64,000 nucleotides of DNA, taken from the NCBI GenBank assembly GCA_021733925.1, contig JAIPJY010000016.1, positions 60,999 through 124,998 on the forward strand. Reading direction: 5' to 3'. This document shows positions 16,770 through 25,130 of this stretch, piece by piece. The notes under the pieces are model-generated. The model was not told the origin of the DNA. It did no database searches and saw nothing but the letters and a program-made list of their open reading frames with translations. A program made the translations under genes and the position numbers. The DNA comes from Prosthecobacter sp. Lineage in GTDB: Bacteria > Verrucomicrobiota > Verrucomicrobiia > Verrucomicrobiales > Verrucomicrobiaceae. Each line of letters starts with the position of its first letter. Position 1 is the first letter of the stretch.

Positions 16770-17780
16770 TCAATGAATAGCGCGGCACTGATCCAGCAGG
16801 CTGTGCAGATATCCGACGATGTCTTCGAGCGCCTGCTTGTGCGGCGAAACCTGGAGGCAGATCAAGTCGGCACGGGCTTCGACCAGCATGTTTTGCGCGA
16901 ATTTGACAGCGCGATCGACGGCCCCTTCGTAGTCTGCGATGCCCGCTAGAATGGTGGTGTCCATGGGCTCGCCTTTAAGCAGCATGCGGTTGAGCTTTTG
17001 CTTCTGTGCATCGGTGGCGCCTTCGAGGAGATACAGGATGGGCAGCGTGAGCTTGCCGCGGGCGAGATCGGTGCGGAGCGTTTTACCGACCGTTTTTTCA
17101 TCACCGACGATGTCGAGACAGTCATCGTAGATCTGGTAGGCGGTGCCGAGCTTGAGGCCGTAGTCTTTCAATGCCGCCTGAACGGAGTCGGGCTGCTGGT
17201 TGAGACGGGCTCCGAGTTCACTTGCGGCGGCAAAGAGCGCGGCAGTCTTCATCTCGATCATCTTGAGATAATCGGTGACGGAGAGATTGAAATCGAAGCG
17301 GCGCTGGGTTTGCAGGATTTCGCCGGTGCAGACATCCCGCGAGGCACGGGCGATGGTGCGGCAGACATGCGTGTCTTCGAAATCAGTGGCGAGTTCGAGG
17401 GCGTAGGCGAAGAGGCTGTCACCCAGCAGGACGCTGAGACTGCTGCCCCATTTCGCGACGGCGGTCGGCTGGGCGCGACGAATGTCCGCACCATCCATGA
17501 TGTCGTCATGAACCAGTGAGGCAATGTGGACGAGTTCGAGAATGACGGAGAGGCGCGTGTGCCCTTCGTGCGTGCCCCCCGTGGCACCGCCGGCGAGAAC
17601 GGCCAAAGCAGGCCGGATGCGCTTCCCCGAGGTTTTGCAGACATAACTCACGTAACCTTCGACGCCGGGATCAAACGCACGCGCTTGTTCGAGGATGGCC
17701 GTTTCCACGCGTTCCAAGTCGGCCCGCACAAGATGAAACGGGAAGACAGGGTTGCTGGCGCTGATGACTGGGACTGACAT
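16770..17780 (-). CDS. Long-chain trans-polyprenyl diphosphate synthase
   Basis: A 336-residue all-helical prenyltransferase that adds isopentenyl units to an allylic diphosphate, usually to make the quinone side chain. The first aspartate-rich motif is DDIMD (in LVHDDIMDGADIRR) and the second is DDCLD (in YQIYDDCLDIVGDE); the GKRIRP substrate motif is near residue 52. The fifth residue before the first DDxxD is Ala rather than an aromatic residue, which in this family favours long products such as octaprenyl over farnesyl diphosphate. The chain length itself cannot be read from sequence. Dxs and Dxr, encoded elsewhere in the window, supply precursors. Confidence 0.92.
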   Translation of the reverse strand: MSVPVISASNPVFPFHLVRADLERVETAILEQARAFDPGVEGYVSYVCKTSGKRIRPALAVLAGGATGGTHEGHTRLSVILELVHIASLVHDDIMDGADIRRAQPTAVAKWGSSLSVLLGDSLFAYALELATDFEDTHVCRTIARASRDVCTGEILQTQRRFDFNLSVTDYLKMIEMKTAALFAAASELGARLNQQPDSVQAALKDYGLKLGTAYQIYDDCLDIVGDEKTVGKTLRTDLARGKLTLPILYLLEGATDAQKQKLNRMLLKGEPMDTTILAGIADYEGAVDRAVKFAQNMLVEARADLICLQVSPHKQALEDIVGYLHSLLDQCRAIH

Positions 17781-17877
17781 GAGAATCTGTCATTCCATCC
17801 ACCACGGCAGGGGCTTCGTCAAATGCCGTGCAATTACCTCGCAAATGTGAACTTTCAAAAGAAATGAAAGCCGGGGC

Positions 17878-18498
17878 TCATTCCTTCCGCCTGACGGCCA
17901 AAAGACCGCTGACAATCGCATCCGCAAGCTTCTGGCGATGTGAGGGATCCGCGCAGCGCAGAGCCTCGCGCTTGTTGCTGATGTAACCGCATTCAACTAG
18001 CACGGCTGGCATCCGGGTCTCGCGCAGCACTTTGAAGACGCCATGAAAAATGCCGCGCGTGCCGCCAGCGACCTTGCTTTTGATGGAACGGCTGATGGCT
18101 GAGGCGAGCAATTTGCCGCGCGAACTGCGATAATACACCTCCCCACCGGAGATGATGGTTGTCCGGCTGCCATTGAAATGAATGCTGACAAAGATTGACG
18201 AGGGCACGCGATTGGCGATGCGCGCCCGCTGTTCGAGTTCAACAAAGGTGTCGGTACGCCGCGTCATGACGGTTTTAAGCCCCCTTGATTTCAGTGCTGT
18301 TTCGACGCGCTTCGCGACATCAAGGCAGAGCTTTTTTTCGACCAACCCATTCCAGACAGAGCCGCCGTCCTTGCCGCCGTGGCCCGCATCAATCACCACC
18401 GTGGAAAACCGCACGGACTCCGCTCCCACCACAAACGCCGCACCGCCCACGATCAGCGCCAGACACCATGCTGCGATGCGTGAGGAGAGATGATGCAC
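17878..18498 (-). CDS. N-acetylmuramoyl-L-alanine amidase (Amidase_3)
   Basis: A 206-residue exported zinc amidase that cleaves the MurNAc-L-Ala bond of peptidoglycan. The signal peptide spans about residues 1-26. The catalytic domain shows the first zinc ligand in VVIDAGHGGKDGG, the typical TRRTDTFVELEQRARIAN, the second His in SIHFNG, and the closing Glu in VLVECGYISNKREAL. There is no binding domain in the protein itself; a LysM lipoprotein is encoded immediately upstream (gap 5 bases) and could supply cell-wall binding. The start is GTG at 18498, within that tight junction. Confidence 0.93.
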   Translation of the reverse strand: MHHLSSRIAAWCLALIVGGAAFVVGAESVRFSTVVIDAGHGGKDGGSVWNGLVEKKLCLDVAKRVETALKSRGLKTVMTRRTDTFVELEQRARIANRVPSSIFVSIHFNGSRTTIISGGEVYYRSSRGKLLASAISRSIKSKVAGGTRGIFHGVFKVLRETRMPAVLVECGYISNKREALRCADPSHRQKLADAIVSGLLAVRRKE

Positions 18499-18503
18499 GA
18501 ACT

Positions 18504-18995
18504 CTAGGGAATTTTAAGCGTTTTTCCCGCACGAATCAGGTCAGAGGACAGCCCGTTTGCAGCCTTAAGTTTCGACACTGTGGTGCCGTGCCTGCGCGCG
18601 ATGGAGCCCAGGTTGTCACCGCTTTTGATGGTATATGAACCGCCTTTGCGCGAGGTTTTGCTGCCGGAGCTTTTGCCACCGGATTTGGACGAGGTCTTTT
18701 TCTTGGAGGAACTGCGGGATGATGAACTGCCATGGGAGGAACGCCAGGAGGAGTAGTCCATGCCAGCCCCCTGCCCGCCCTCGGCAGCCCAGTCACTTTT
18801 GTAATCACCGTTGTCCGCAAAAGGATAATCTGCGTGCCCCATCGAATGCGCAGGCGTACTCGGCGACGCATGGAGATTGATAACCGGCAGAACTTTGGGG
18901 AGCCCTTTGATGTGTGAAGAATTTTCACACGCAGCCAGCAATAGCAGCGGAAAGACCAAACAAGCTCTGAGCAGCAGTGGTGGGCAATGATTCAT
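18504..18995 (-). CDS. LysM-domain lipoprotein
   Basis: A 163-residue protein with a lipoprotein signal (lipobox LLAAC, Cys near residue 23), a long Ser/Lys/Gly-rich linker around residues 80-120, and one C-terminal LysM peptidoglycan-binding domain ([18 protein letters not shown] to [11 protein letters not shown]). It is therefore expected to tether to a membrane and contact the wall. The ATG at 18995 is chosen because it begins the signal peptide; an upstream ATG at 19022 would add nine polar residues. The gene ends 5 bases before the amidase start, so the two are co-transcribed and may act together in wall remodelling. Confidence 0.88.
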   Translation of the reverse strand: MNHCPPLLLRACLVFPLLLLAACENSSHIKGLPKVLPVINLHASPSTPAHSMGHADYPFADNGDYKSDWAAEGGQGAGMDYSSWRSSHGSSSSRSSSKKKTSSKSGGKSSGSKTSRKGGSYTIKSGDNLGSIARRHGTTVSKLKAANGLSSDLIRAGKTLKIP

Positions 18996-19025
18996 GCGAG
19001 GAGATGCGCCAGTTTCGTGCATGAA

Positions 19026-19433
19026 TCAATTCGCAGCATGAAAACGACTGATAAGCTGTTTGACCCGCGGGATGCCATTTTTATCCTTCTCCAAAACAAT
19101 GGTGCGCTCGTGATAATATCCAGCACCACTGGCAGGAAGGCTATAACGCCAGTTGGCCACATCAGCTCCAGGATCATTTCCTTCCATGGGGTTTTTGATC
19201 GTATTAAAGACGGTTCTGCCGTCCATGCCGGGCCGCACCATCTTGAATTTTCTTTCCGTAAAACCCATGGAGTAGCGCGTCCCAGTGGAGCCGACATGGA
19301 ACACTGCATTGATGGAATCAGGGACGGTATATCCATAGTTGATGGTACAAAACACAACCATAAGCGCCGGAATAACAATGATGACCGCCGGGGTGAAAAA
19401 ATACCAGTTCTTTTTGACGAATGCAGAATTCAT
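19026..19433 (-). CDS. Hypothetical single-pass membrane protein
   Basis: A 135-residue protein of no recognised family. One membrane helix lies at about residues 13-31 (FFTPAVIIVIPALMVVFCTI), followed by an extracytoplasmic portion containing SINAVFHVGSTGTRYSMGF and RTVFNTIKNPMEGNDPGADV. The ATG at 19433 is taken as the start since it precedes the helix directly; longer in-frame starts add 20 residues. It lies just upstream of the LysM gene on the same strand, with about 30 bases between. Confidence 0.6.
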   Translation of the reverse strand: MNSAFVKKNWYFFTPAVIIVIPALMVVFCTINYGYTVPDSINAVFHVGSTGTRYSMGFTERKFKMVRPGMDGRTVFNTIKNPMEGNDPGADVANWRYSLPASGAGYYHERTIVLEKDKNGIPRVKQLISRFHAAN

Positions 19434-19612
19434 GAAGCCTGCATGCTGGTGGAAACGATGACCGCAGGCAAGGTAAAACACGCGGCAAATCAAGGCTGCG
19501 CCTTGGCCATTCTACGGTAGAATACTTCCAAGCTTGTCCTCTGGCTTGCCAGAACCACCGACCATTTTCGCGGCCGACTGACTCGCGATTCCAATCCTGC
19601 TGCTAAAACCTG

Positions 19613-20038
19613 TTACAGTCGCTGGTCTCCAGGTGGAGAGGTCATTGCGGTGGTCGTGTACATCAGCTGACCGTCTTGTACCCGGAGGTATTTCGCAGCC
19701 CCTAAAATGTCTTCATCGCTAAGACCTGGAACCACAAAGACCCGGCCACGCATCGCCCCACGCACTGACATGCCGCCACGAACAATGGCACGCACGGTAT
19801 CGATCACACTCTCATCCTGCACAAAATTCAACTCTGCCGCCTGAGCCATCATGCAAGTCGAGCACAGTTCCTGAGCATTGCGGCGATCACGCGCAGCATA
19901 GGCGGCATCATTCTGGCCAAGCATTGGCACTGCCATTCCAACCATTACGCCAATAATAGCAATAAACATCAAGACCTCAAAAAGGCTGAACGCATAACAA
20001 GCTCTGCGTTGGTTGATTGTGTGGGTAAGAGTTTTCAT
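19613..20038 (-). CDS. Type IV pilin-like (pseudopilin) protein
   Basis: A 141-residue protein with a class III prepilin leader: a positively charged start (MKTLTHTINQRRACYA), then FSLFEVLMFIAIIGVMVGMA, with the invariant Glu at +5 of the mature protein and a hydrophobic helix. The residue before the cut is Ala rather than the usual Gly, so processing by prepilin peptidase would be atypical. The globular part has two Cys (CSTCMM) and an extended C-terminus. The ATG at 20038 matches the leader; an upstream start adds 19 unrelated residues. No other pilus or type II secretion gene is nearby. Confidence 0.75.
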   Translation of the reverse strand: MKTLTHTINQRRACYAFSLFEVLMFIAIIGVMVGMAVPMLGQNDAAYAARDRRNAQELCSTCMMAQAAELNFVQDESVIDTVRAIVRGGMSVRGAMRGRVFVVPGLSDEDILGAAKYLRVQDGQLMYTTTAMTSPPGDQRL

Positions 20039-20187
20039 GGCAGCTTGTATCTGTGATGGTAATTTATGATAATTATCGCAAGAATGCAACCGCAATTTGT
20101 CAAATTTCCGTAAACTAGTCGAATGAGCGTCTCATAATTGATAATCAAAGAGTGAATCGCTACTCGTTTTTTACTCCACCTCGTGGA

Positions 20188-20922
20188 TCACTGCCTGCCA
20201 AACCAAGCCAAAAACTCGCGATTGCCTTCCGTACCTTGAATGGAGGACTCAACCATGCCCCGCCATTCCAGTTCTGGCCGCGAGCGCACGAACTCTTCAA
20301 TTCGAGCACAGGCTTTGGCATGCAGTTCCGGTTCACGCACAATGCCGCCCTTGCCAATCTCCTCACGTGAAAGCTCAAACTGCGGCTTGATCAAAACCAA
20401 GGCCTGACCTCCCGGCCGGAGCGCCTGCAGCACCGCAGGCAGGACCAAGGTCAGGGAAATGAAGGAGAGATCGGCCACCAAAATATCCACCTCCTGGCCA
20501 ATATCCTCCCGGCGCATGTGGCGTAGATTGAACTGCTCCCGCGAGACTACTCGAGGATCACTGCGCAGTTTCCAGGCGAGTTGATTGGTGCCGACATCGA
20601 ATGCGAAGACTTTCACCGCGCCGCGTTGCAGCAGGCAATCGGTGAACCCGCCGGTGGATGCCCCCACATCGAGCGCGGTCATGCCCGTCACATCAATGCC
20701 AAAGTGTACCAGCGCACCTTCGAGCTTCAAACCGCCACGACTGACAAATTTCGGGCGCTCCCGAACAACGATATGCTGGAGATCAGCGACCAGCCAGCCC
20801 GGCTGGGTGATGCGCTTGCCCAGGACACTGACCTCACCAGCCATGATCAGCCGTTTGGCCTGCTCGCGAGAGGGCACTATGCCAAGCTTCACCAAGGCGA
20901 GATCAAGACGTTCACGCGGCAT
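20188..20922 (-). CDS. tlyA: TlyA family rRNA 2'-O-methyltransferase / putative hemolysin
   Basis: The 244-residue product has an N-terminal S4 RNA-binding domain (RLDLALVKLGIVPSREQAKRLIMAGEV) and a C-terminal FtsJ-type methyltransferase. The SAM-binding loop is ALDVGASTGGFTDCLLQRGA. The K-D-K-E tetrad can be traced as Lys in SRGGLKLEGAL, Asp in ILVADLSFISL, Lys in LIKPQFE and Glu in IQGTEGNREFL. Characterised TlyA proteins methylate 16S and 23S rRNA using SAM. It lies 12 bases downstream of the next gene on the same strand and is probably co-transcribed. Confidence 0.92.
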   Translation of the reverse strand: MPRERLDLALVKLGIVPSREQAKRLIMAGEVSVLGKRITQPGWLVADLQHIVVRERPKFVSRGGLKLEGALVHFGIDVTGMTALDVGASTGGFTDCLLQRGAVKVFAFDVGTNQLAWKLRSDPRVVSREQFNLRHMRREDIGQEVDILVADLSFISLTLVLPAVLQALRPGGQALVLIKPQFELSREEIGKGGIVREPELHAKACARIEEFVRSRPELEWRGMVESSIQGTEGNREFLAWFGRQ

Positions 20923-20934
20923 CTAGGAGAATCG

Positions 20935-21504
20935 TTATTTCCGAATTGGCAGAATCAACTCATCCCCAGCTTCAATGTGAACGCCCGGGAGTATGACCGT
21001 GTTGTCGACATCCACGACGGCTTGTGCAGCTTCAATGGTTTCACCCACGATCACTCGCCCCACCAGCCCGTTGCCACGCCGCACATCGAATTTCATCCCA
21101 CTGGCCAGATCTTTGTCTCTGCCGGCACTGATCACCGCAAAGCCTCCTTCATTGTTAACTTCAAGCACCTTGGCGAAGGCTGGCATGCCCAAAAGCTGTT
21201 TTTGCAGATCTGTCAAAGGCGCGGCTGCTGCTGCCGGTGAAGCATAGGTAGCCGGGGTTCCTGGCATCAGGTCACTTCCGGCCAGAGGCGGCAAAGTGGT
21301 AGCCTGCACTTCCGGCGGCGGCGGTAAATTTGTCACCGTATCAGGCTTCGAAGGCATGGCCATTTCATGGGCTGCCTGCTGCCTGCGCACCAGTTCGAGT
21401 TCTTTACGAGCTCCTTTGGCCTCTTCCTGTGCCTCCCAGGCCAGATAGCCGGTGATGGCGAGCAGAATGATCGTTAGAGCCAGAGCATAGTGTGAGAGAC
21501 GCAT
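20935..21504 (-). CDS. Membrane-anchored protein of unknown function
   Basis: A 189-residue protein with an N-terminal membrane helix (about residues 5-22), a short coiled-coil-like segment (EAKGARKELELVRRQQAAHE), a Pro-rich linker and a C-terminal beta-rich domain (FAVISAGRDKDLASGMKFDVRRG, GRVIVGETIEAAQAVVDV, HIEAGDELILP). The layout resembles small periplasmic proteins with a barrel-like C-terminal domain, but I cannot name a family. The ATG at 21504 is preferred over a TTG six codons upstream. It sits between tlyA and the paralogue of the 13871 protein. Confidence 0.65.
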   Translation of the reverse strand: MRLSHYALALTIILLAITGYLAWEAQEEAKGARKELELVRRQQAAHEMAMPSKPDTVTNLPPPPEVQATTLPPLAGSDLMPGTPATYASPAAAAAPLTDLQKQLLGMPAFAKVLEVNNEGGFAVISAGRDKDLASGMKFDVRRGNGLVGRVIVGETIEAAQAVVDVDNTVILPGVHIEAGDELILPIRK

Positions 21505-21551
21505 GATGCATGCTAGACGCAAGCTCCGTGCGGATCAACCCCCTCTCAACT

Positions 21552-22571
21552 TCAGCGCAGCAGTCCCAGCAATTCACGCATCCGCAGCTCAATATTGAGC
21601 AAACTGGCCTGCACGCCGGCAAGCCACTCCATGTCAGCCCCCTGAGGATGCTGCTGCACCAGCTTGTCCGTCGCATTCAAGGCCGCCGCAAACAGGGGCA
21701 GACTTTGTTCCAGATCGACCACCAAAAACTGCCACTGGTCTTTTTCCGCTTGGGCGAACTGACGCAGCACATGGATAAGATGCGCAGCCAGATCCGCCAC
21801 AGTGGACAGAAGACGCAAGACCGCCGGGCGAGTGCGCACCTCTTCATTGAAGACGAGCAGACTTTGAAAACGACGCAGTTCCTTGGCCAGCGCCGCTGAA
21901 CGGGCCACGGGATCCAGATCACCGCTCCCCTGAGCTTTGGCGGGTGTTTGACGTGGTGGCTCGACGGTGGGATCATGCTTGGTCGCGCCGAATGGATCGC
22001 TACCCGGTTTGGCGGGCTGAAAGGGGTCGTCAAAACCAGGACTGTGCAGAGCGTCGGCGGATTTTGAATTGCGACTGGCTCCCAGCAGGAAATGTTTCCT
22101 CCGGGCACGGTTCTGTCTCAGTAAGGCGGCCTCTTCTTCCTTCGTCAGTTGCCAGCGTGGTGACGAGACACGCATCTGCAAGTGCCAGGACTGAATCAGA
22201 ATGCGCTGATGATCTTGATTGAACCATTCGAAGAACAGCAGGTTTTTCAGTCCGGGTGGCTCAGGCAAAGTACAGACCATGCCAGTTTGCAGTCTTCGGC
22301 GCGGGAGTTTCACCACACGAGAGGAGGCGGTCATCAAGCCACTGTATCCATGCTGCAAGGCCGAAACGGCATCCACATGGTCTTCATTGGCATTTGGAAG
22401 TGGATTGTGAAAATCCACCCGGCATCCGGCGATATCGCGCAGAAAATTACCCACCAATTCAACACGTACAGGTTGATTCTGACCTGCGAGATGAAACACA
22501 CCTGTAACCAAGCCTGGCACTTCGTTGGAAAGGTACCCGCCGAGGATGGACGATTCGAGGCAAATAATCAT
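21552..22571 (-). CDS. Unrecognised protein, member 2 of a two-copy family in this window
   Basis: A 339-residue soluble protein with no recognised family. Its N-terminal 160 residues repeat, in order, the motifs of the product of 13871-15082: LESSILGGYLSN, GNFLRDIAGCRVDFHNP, GLMTASSRVVKL, LLFFEWFNQDHQRILI, then a Trp-containing segment ending in TKEEEAAL. The central region differs: here it is basic then Pro/Asp-rich (RRKHFLLGASRNSKS, FDDPFQPAKPGSDPF), whereas the other copy is acidic. The C-terminal 120 residues are helical. It heads a minus-strand run with the 20935 gene and tlyA, spaced by 47 and 12 bases. Confidence 0.72.
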   Translation of the reverse strand: MIICLESSILGGYLSNEVPGLVTGVFHLAGQNQPVRVELVGNFLRDIAGCRVDFHNPLPNANEDHVDAVSALQHGYSGLMTASSRVVKLPRRRLQTGMVCTLPEPPGLKNLLFFEWFNQDHQRILIQSWHLQMRVSSPRWQLTKEEEAALLRQNRARRKHFLLGASRNSKSADALHSPGFDDPFQPAKPGSDPFGATKHDPTVEPPRQTPAKAQGSGDLDPVARSAALAKELRRFQSLLVFNEEVRTRPAVLRLLSTVADLAAHLIHVLRQFAQAEKDQWQFLVVDLEQSLPLFAAALNATDKLVQQHPQGADMEWLAGVQASLLNIELRMRELLGLLR

Positions 22572-22667
22572 TAATTGTCATATAAACTAGAGGCCGGTGC
22601 CGTGTGTCGCAAGCAGACAAGGCTCATTTAAAGCAAAAATTAGCTCTTTGCAGGCCGGGCTCACTTA

Positions 22668-22704
22668 TTGTGGAACTGTGGCAAGATTGCTGCTTGTTCC
22701 ACAA
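22668..22704. promoter_or_regulatory. Inverted repeat upstream of the GYF_2-like gene
   Basis: A perfect 9-bp inverted repeat, TTGTGGAAC and GTTCCACAA, separated by 19 bases, lies about 57 bases before the start of the GYF_2-like gene in the divergent gap. An inner CAAG/CTTG pair could extend it into a hairpin. It may be an operator or an mRNA leader structure; there is no T-run to make it a terminator. Confidence 0.4.
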
Positions 22705-22760
22705 CTCATGTGATGTTACGGCCTAGCTCCCCAAAACCTAAACACCAATAAGTACACACC

Positions 22761-23018
22761 ATGAAAGACCTCGTTTATCTCAGCCGCGCCTTCGTTGAAT
22801 TCGGCCCCTTCGCCAAAAAGGAAATCCTCGATTTCCAGAAGCGTGGCATCCTCACTGCAACCGATTATCTGCGTGATGAAGGCAGTGACAGCTGGGTTCA
22901 TTATCAGGAATGGCTGACTGTCGTCCCGATGCCTGCGCCAAAACTGGTCAAAAAGCCTGCAGCCAAGGCCCCAGCAGCCAAGGCACCGGCACCGAAGAAA
23001 TCCAAGAAAGCCGCCTGA
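22761..23018 (+). CDS. Small GYF_2-like protein with a Lys/Ala/Pro tail
   Basis: An 85-residue protein. Residues 1-55 resemble the GYF_2 (DUF4339) module: a strand (LVYLSRAFVEFGPF), a helix (AKKEILDFQKRG), then TDYLRDEGSDSWVHYQEWL with the conserved Trp residues. From about residue 60 the chain is a low-complexity repeat of Lys, Ala and Pro (KKPAAKAPAAKAPAPKKSKK), like the tails of histone H1-type bacterial DNA-binding proteins. GYF_2 modules are usually interaction domains. The role is not known. It is transcribed alone, divergent from the 22571 gene. Confidence 0.75.
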   Translation: MKDLVYLSRAFVEFGPFAKKEILDFQKRGILTATDYLRDEGSDSWVHYQEWLTVVPMPAPKLVKKPAAKAPAAKAPAPKKSKKAA

Positions 23019-23103
23019 TAAGGCTAGTGTCCACCGGGCCTCGCTGATTCAAGCTTCCCACTGATGCGCGTTCAGCCTCTGTGCTGGACGCGCATCGTTG
23101 TTC

Positions 23104-24363
23104 ATGCGAATAGCCCGAGTGGATGAAGCCGCCGCCATCACCTCCCGAACTTTCCGCAACGAGTTGTGGCGCTCGATCCCCTCGGGAGTCATTGACACCC
23201 TGACCGCCTCCTTTGGCATGCTCATCGCCGTGCGGGTGTTTCACATGAGTGATGTGGCGAAGTCCGTCTTCCTCAGCGCCACCAGTGGCGGAATGGTGGC
23301 CAGTTTGTTTGTGGTCCCGCTTCTGCTGCGTGCCAAAAGCACCATCGCACGCACGGCAGCGAAGGTGCAGCTGCTGGGTGGCGCCTGCATGGCTGTTTCA
23401 GCAGCGTTTCCACACAGCCCGCAGCTCTACATCGGAGGCATGAGCCTGGGTTTGTTCTGCCTGACCATGCAGATCCCTTTGATGACGCAGATTTACCGCA
23501 TCAACTACCCTGCCGCCAAACGCGGCAAGCTTTATGCGGTCACCGGAGTCACACGGGCGGCGGCCGCCGTGTGCTTTGGTTTTGCAGGCGGCAAACTTCT
23601 CGGATGGAACATCGAGAACTATACCTGGCTCCTGTGGGCCTTCGCCGCCAGCAGCTTCATCTCAGGCTTCTGGACCTATGGTCTGCCGATCACCCCATGG
23701 GAAGCCCCTGAAAATTCCAGCACCAGCCTCTGGAGTTCCATGCGCTGGGTGCGGGAAGACCGCGATTTCCGCACCCTGCTCATCTCCTGGATGATGATGG
23801 GTATCGGCAATCTGGCTGCGGCATGCCTGTTCGTCGAATACCTCGCCAACCCGAGCCACGGCATCAACTTGAGCGCGTTCAATGTCGCCTGGATCACCGG
23901 TGTTGTGCCCGTGCTAGCCCGAGTCGTGTTTTCCTATCCTTGGGGGCTGGTCTATGACCGCTACCATCTCTTCACCGTGCGTGCGGTACTCAATGTTTTC
24001 TTCGCCGCCGGCATCCTGTGTTTCTTCCTTGGACACAACCTCTTTTGGTGGACCCTTGGCATGGCTTTGTGGGGCATGGCCAATGCCGGTGGCAACGTCA
24101 CCTGGGCGCTCTGGGTCACCAAGCTCGCCGACAAACACGCGGTCGCCGAGTACATGAGCGTGCACACTTTTCTCACCGGTGTGCGCGGCCTCATCGCCCC
24201 TTCCCTCGCCTTCGCCATGATCAAGGTCATGTCGTTCGACACCTTCGCCATCGTCTGCGGCATCACCATCCTCTCCGCCAGCTGCTTCATCGGCGTCCGT
24301 GCCCGCAGCAATTCTGAATCCTCACACCGCCTCCGTCCCGGCTCCAACCACGAACGCTTATGA
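23104..24363 (+). CDS. Major facilitator superfamily transporter
   Basis: A 419-residue polytopic membrane protein with about 12 hydrophobic segments in two halves, typical of MFS. Motifs such as YPWGLVYDRYHLF and a PAAKRGKLYAVTGVTRAAAAV loop occur at cytoplasmic loops between helices. The first 35 residues are cytoplasmic (RTFRNELWRSIPSGVIDTLTASFG). The substrate cannot be read from sequence. The stop overlaps the start of the omega-amidase gene by ATGA, so the two are translated together and may handle the same compound. The ATG at 23104 is preferred over a TTG two codons upstream. Confidence 0.85.
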   Translation: MRIARVDEAAAITSRTFRNELWRSIPSGVIDTLTASFGMLIAVRVFHMSDVAKSVFLSATSGGMVASLFVVPLLLRAKSTIARTAAKVQLLGGACMAVSAAFPHSPQLYIGGMSLGLFCLTMQIPLMTQIYRINYPAAKRGKLYAVTGVTRAAAAVCFGFAGGKLLGWNIENYTWLLWAFAASSFISGFWTYGLPITPWEAPENSSTSLWSSMRWVREDRDFRTLLISWMMMGIGNLAAACLFVEYLANPSHGINLSAFNVAWITGVVPVLARVVFSYPWGLVYDRYHLFTVRAVLNVFFAAGILCFFLGHNLFWWTLGMALWGMANAGGNVTWALWVTKLADKHAVAEYMSVHTFLTGVRGLIAPSLAFAMIKVMSFDTFAIVCGITILSASCFIGVRARSNSESSHRLRPGSNHERL

Positions 24364-25130
24364 ATGTCCATCTCGTGCAAATTGACTCGGTCTGGGAAGA
24401 CCGCTCTGCCAATCTCGCCAAGGCGCGCCAGTTGATCGCCAGTGCCAAACCACAGCCCGGATCGCTCATCATCCTGCCGGAGACCTTCTCCACCGGCTTC
24501 AGCATGAATCTCGCCGTCACCGCCGAGCCTGAAAAGGGTCCCACCGAGCAGTTCCTGCGTGAAATGGCCACACAATACCAAAGCAGCGTCATCGGTGGAG
24601 TGGTGACACCAACCAGTGATGGTCGCGGCAAGAACCAAGCCCTCGCCATCGCACCGGATGGCAGCGTCCTCGCACGCTACACGAAGAATTATCCCTTCAG
24701 CCTGGGCGGCGAGGATAAAGCGCATGTCGCCGGCACCGGCGTCGCCCTTTTTGAATGGCAGGGGCTGCGCATCGCTCCGCTCATTTGTTACGATTTGCGC
24801 TTTCCCGAACTCGCCCGCAGTGCCATCCGCGCCGGAGCTGACGTGCTTGTCTTCATCGCCGCCTGGCCGGTGAAACGCATCCAGCACTGGATCACGCTGC
24901 TCCAGGCACGTGCTATCGAAAACCTCGCCTACGTCATCGGCGTCAACCGCTGCGGTGCCGACCCCGAGTTCACTTACACCGGCCGCAGCCTTGTCATTGA
25001 TCCACATGGTCTCATCATCGCCGACGCCGCCGAGCAGGAACGCGTCATCAGCGCACAGGTTGATCCGTCCATCGTCCGCGACTGGCGCAGTCAGTTCCCT
25101 GCCCTCAGGGATGCAGGCATCCCGACCTGA
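24360..25130 (+). CDS. Carbon-nitrogen hydrolase, omega-amidase-like
   Basis: A 256-residue cytoplasmic nitrilase-superfamily enzyme. The catalytic triad is visible: Glu in ILPETFSTGFSM, Lys in RYTKNYPFSLGGED and Cys in PLICYDLRFPELARSA. The ETFSTGF and CYDLRFPE sequences match the omega-amidase branch (YafV/Nit2), which hydrolyses 2-oxoglutaramate and 2-oxosuccinamate to remove by-products of glutamine transamination. It overlaps the MFS gene by four bases. Its TGA stop abuts the TCA complement of the gmk stop, giving TGATCA with no intergenic base. Confidence 0.9.
   Translation: MNVHLVQIDSVWEDRSANLAKARQLIASAKPQPGSLIILPETFSTGFSMNLAVTAEPEKGPTEQFLREMATQYQSSVIGGVVTPTSDGRGKNQALAIAPDGSVLARYTKNYPFSLGGEDKAHVAGTGVALFEWQGLRIAPLICYDLRFPELARSAIRAGADVLVFIAAWPVKRIQHWITLLQARAIENLAYVIGVNRCGADPEFTYTGRSLVIDPHGLIIADAAEQERVISAQVDPSIVRDWRSQFPALRDAGIPT

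Noticed and set aside
19540-19553. Small hairpin TCTGGC-TT-GCCAGA as a terminator after the pseudopilin gene
   Set aside because: The stem is only 6 bp, with a 2-base loop and no T-run on the minus strand.
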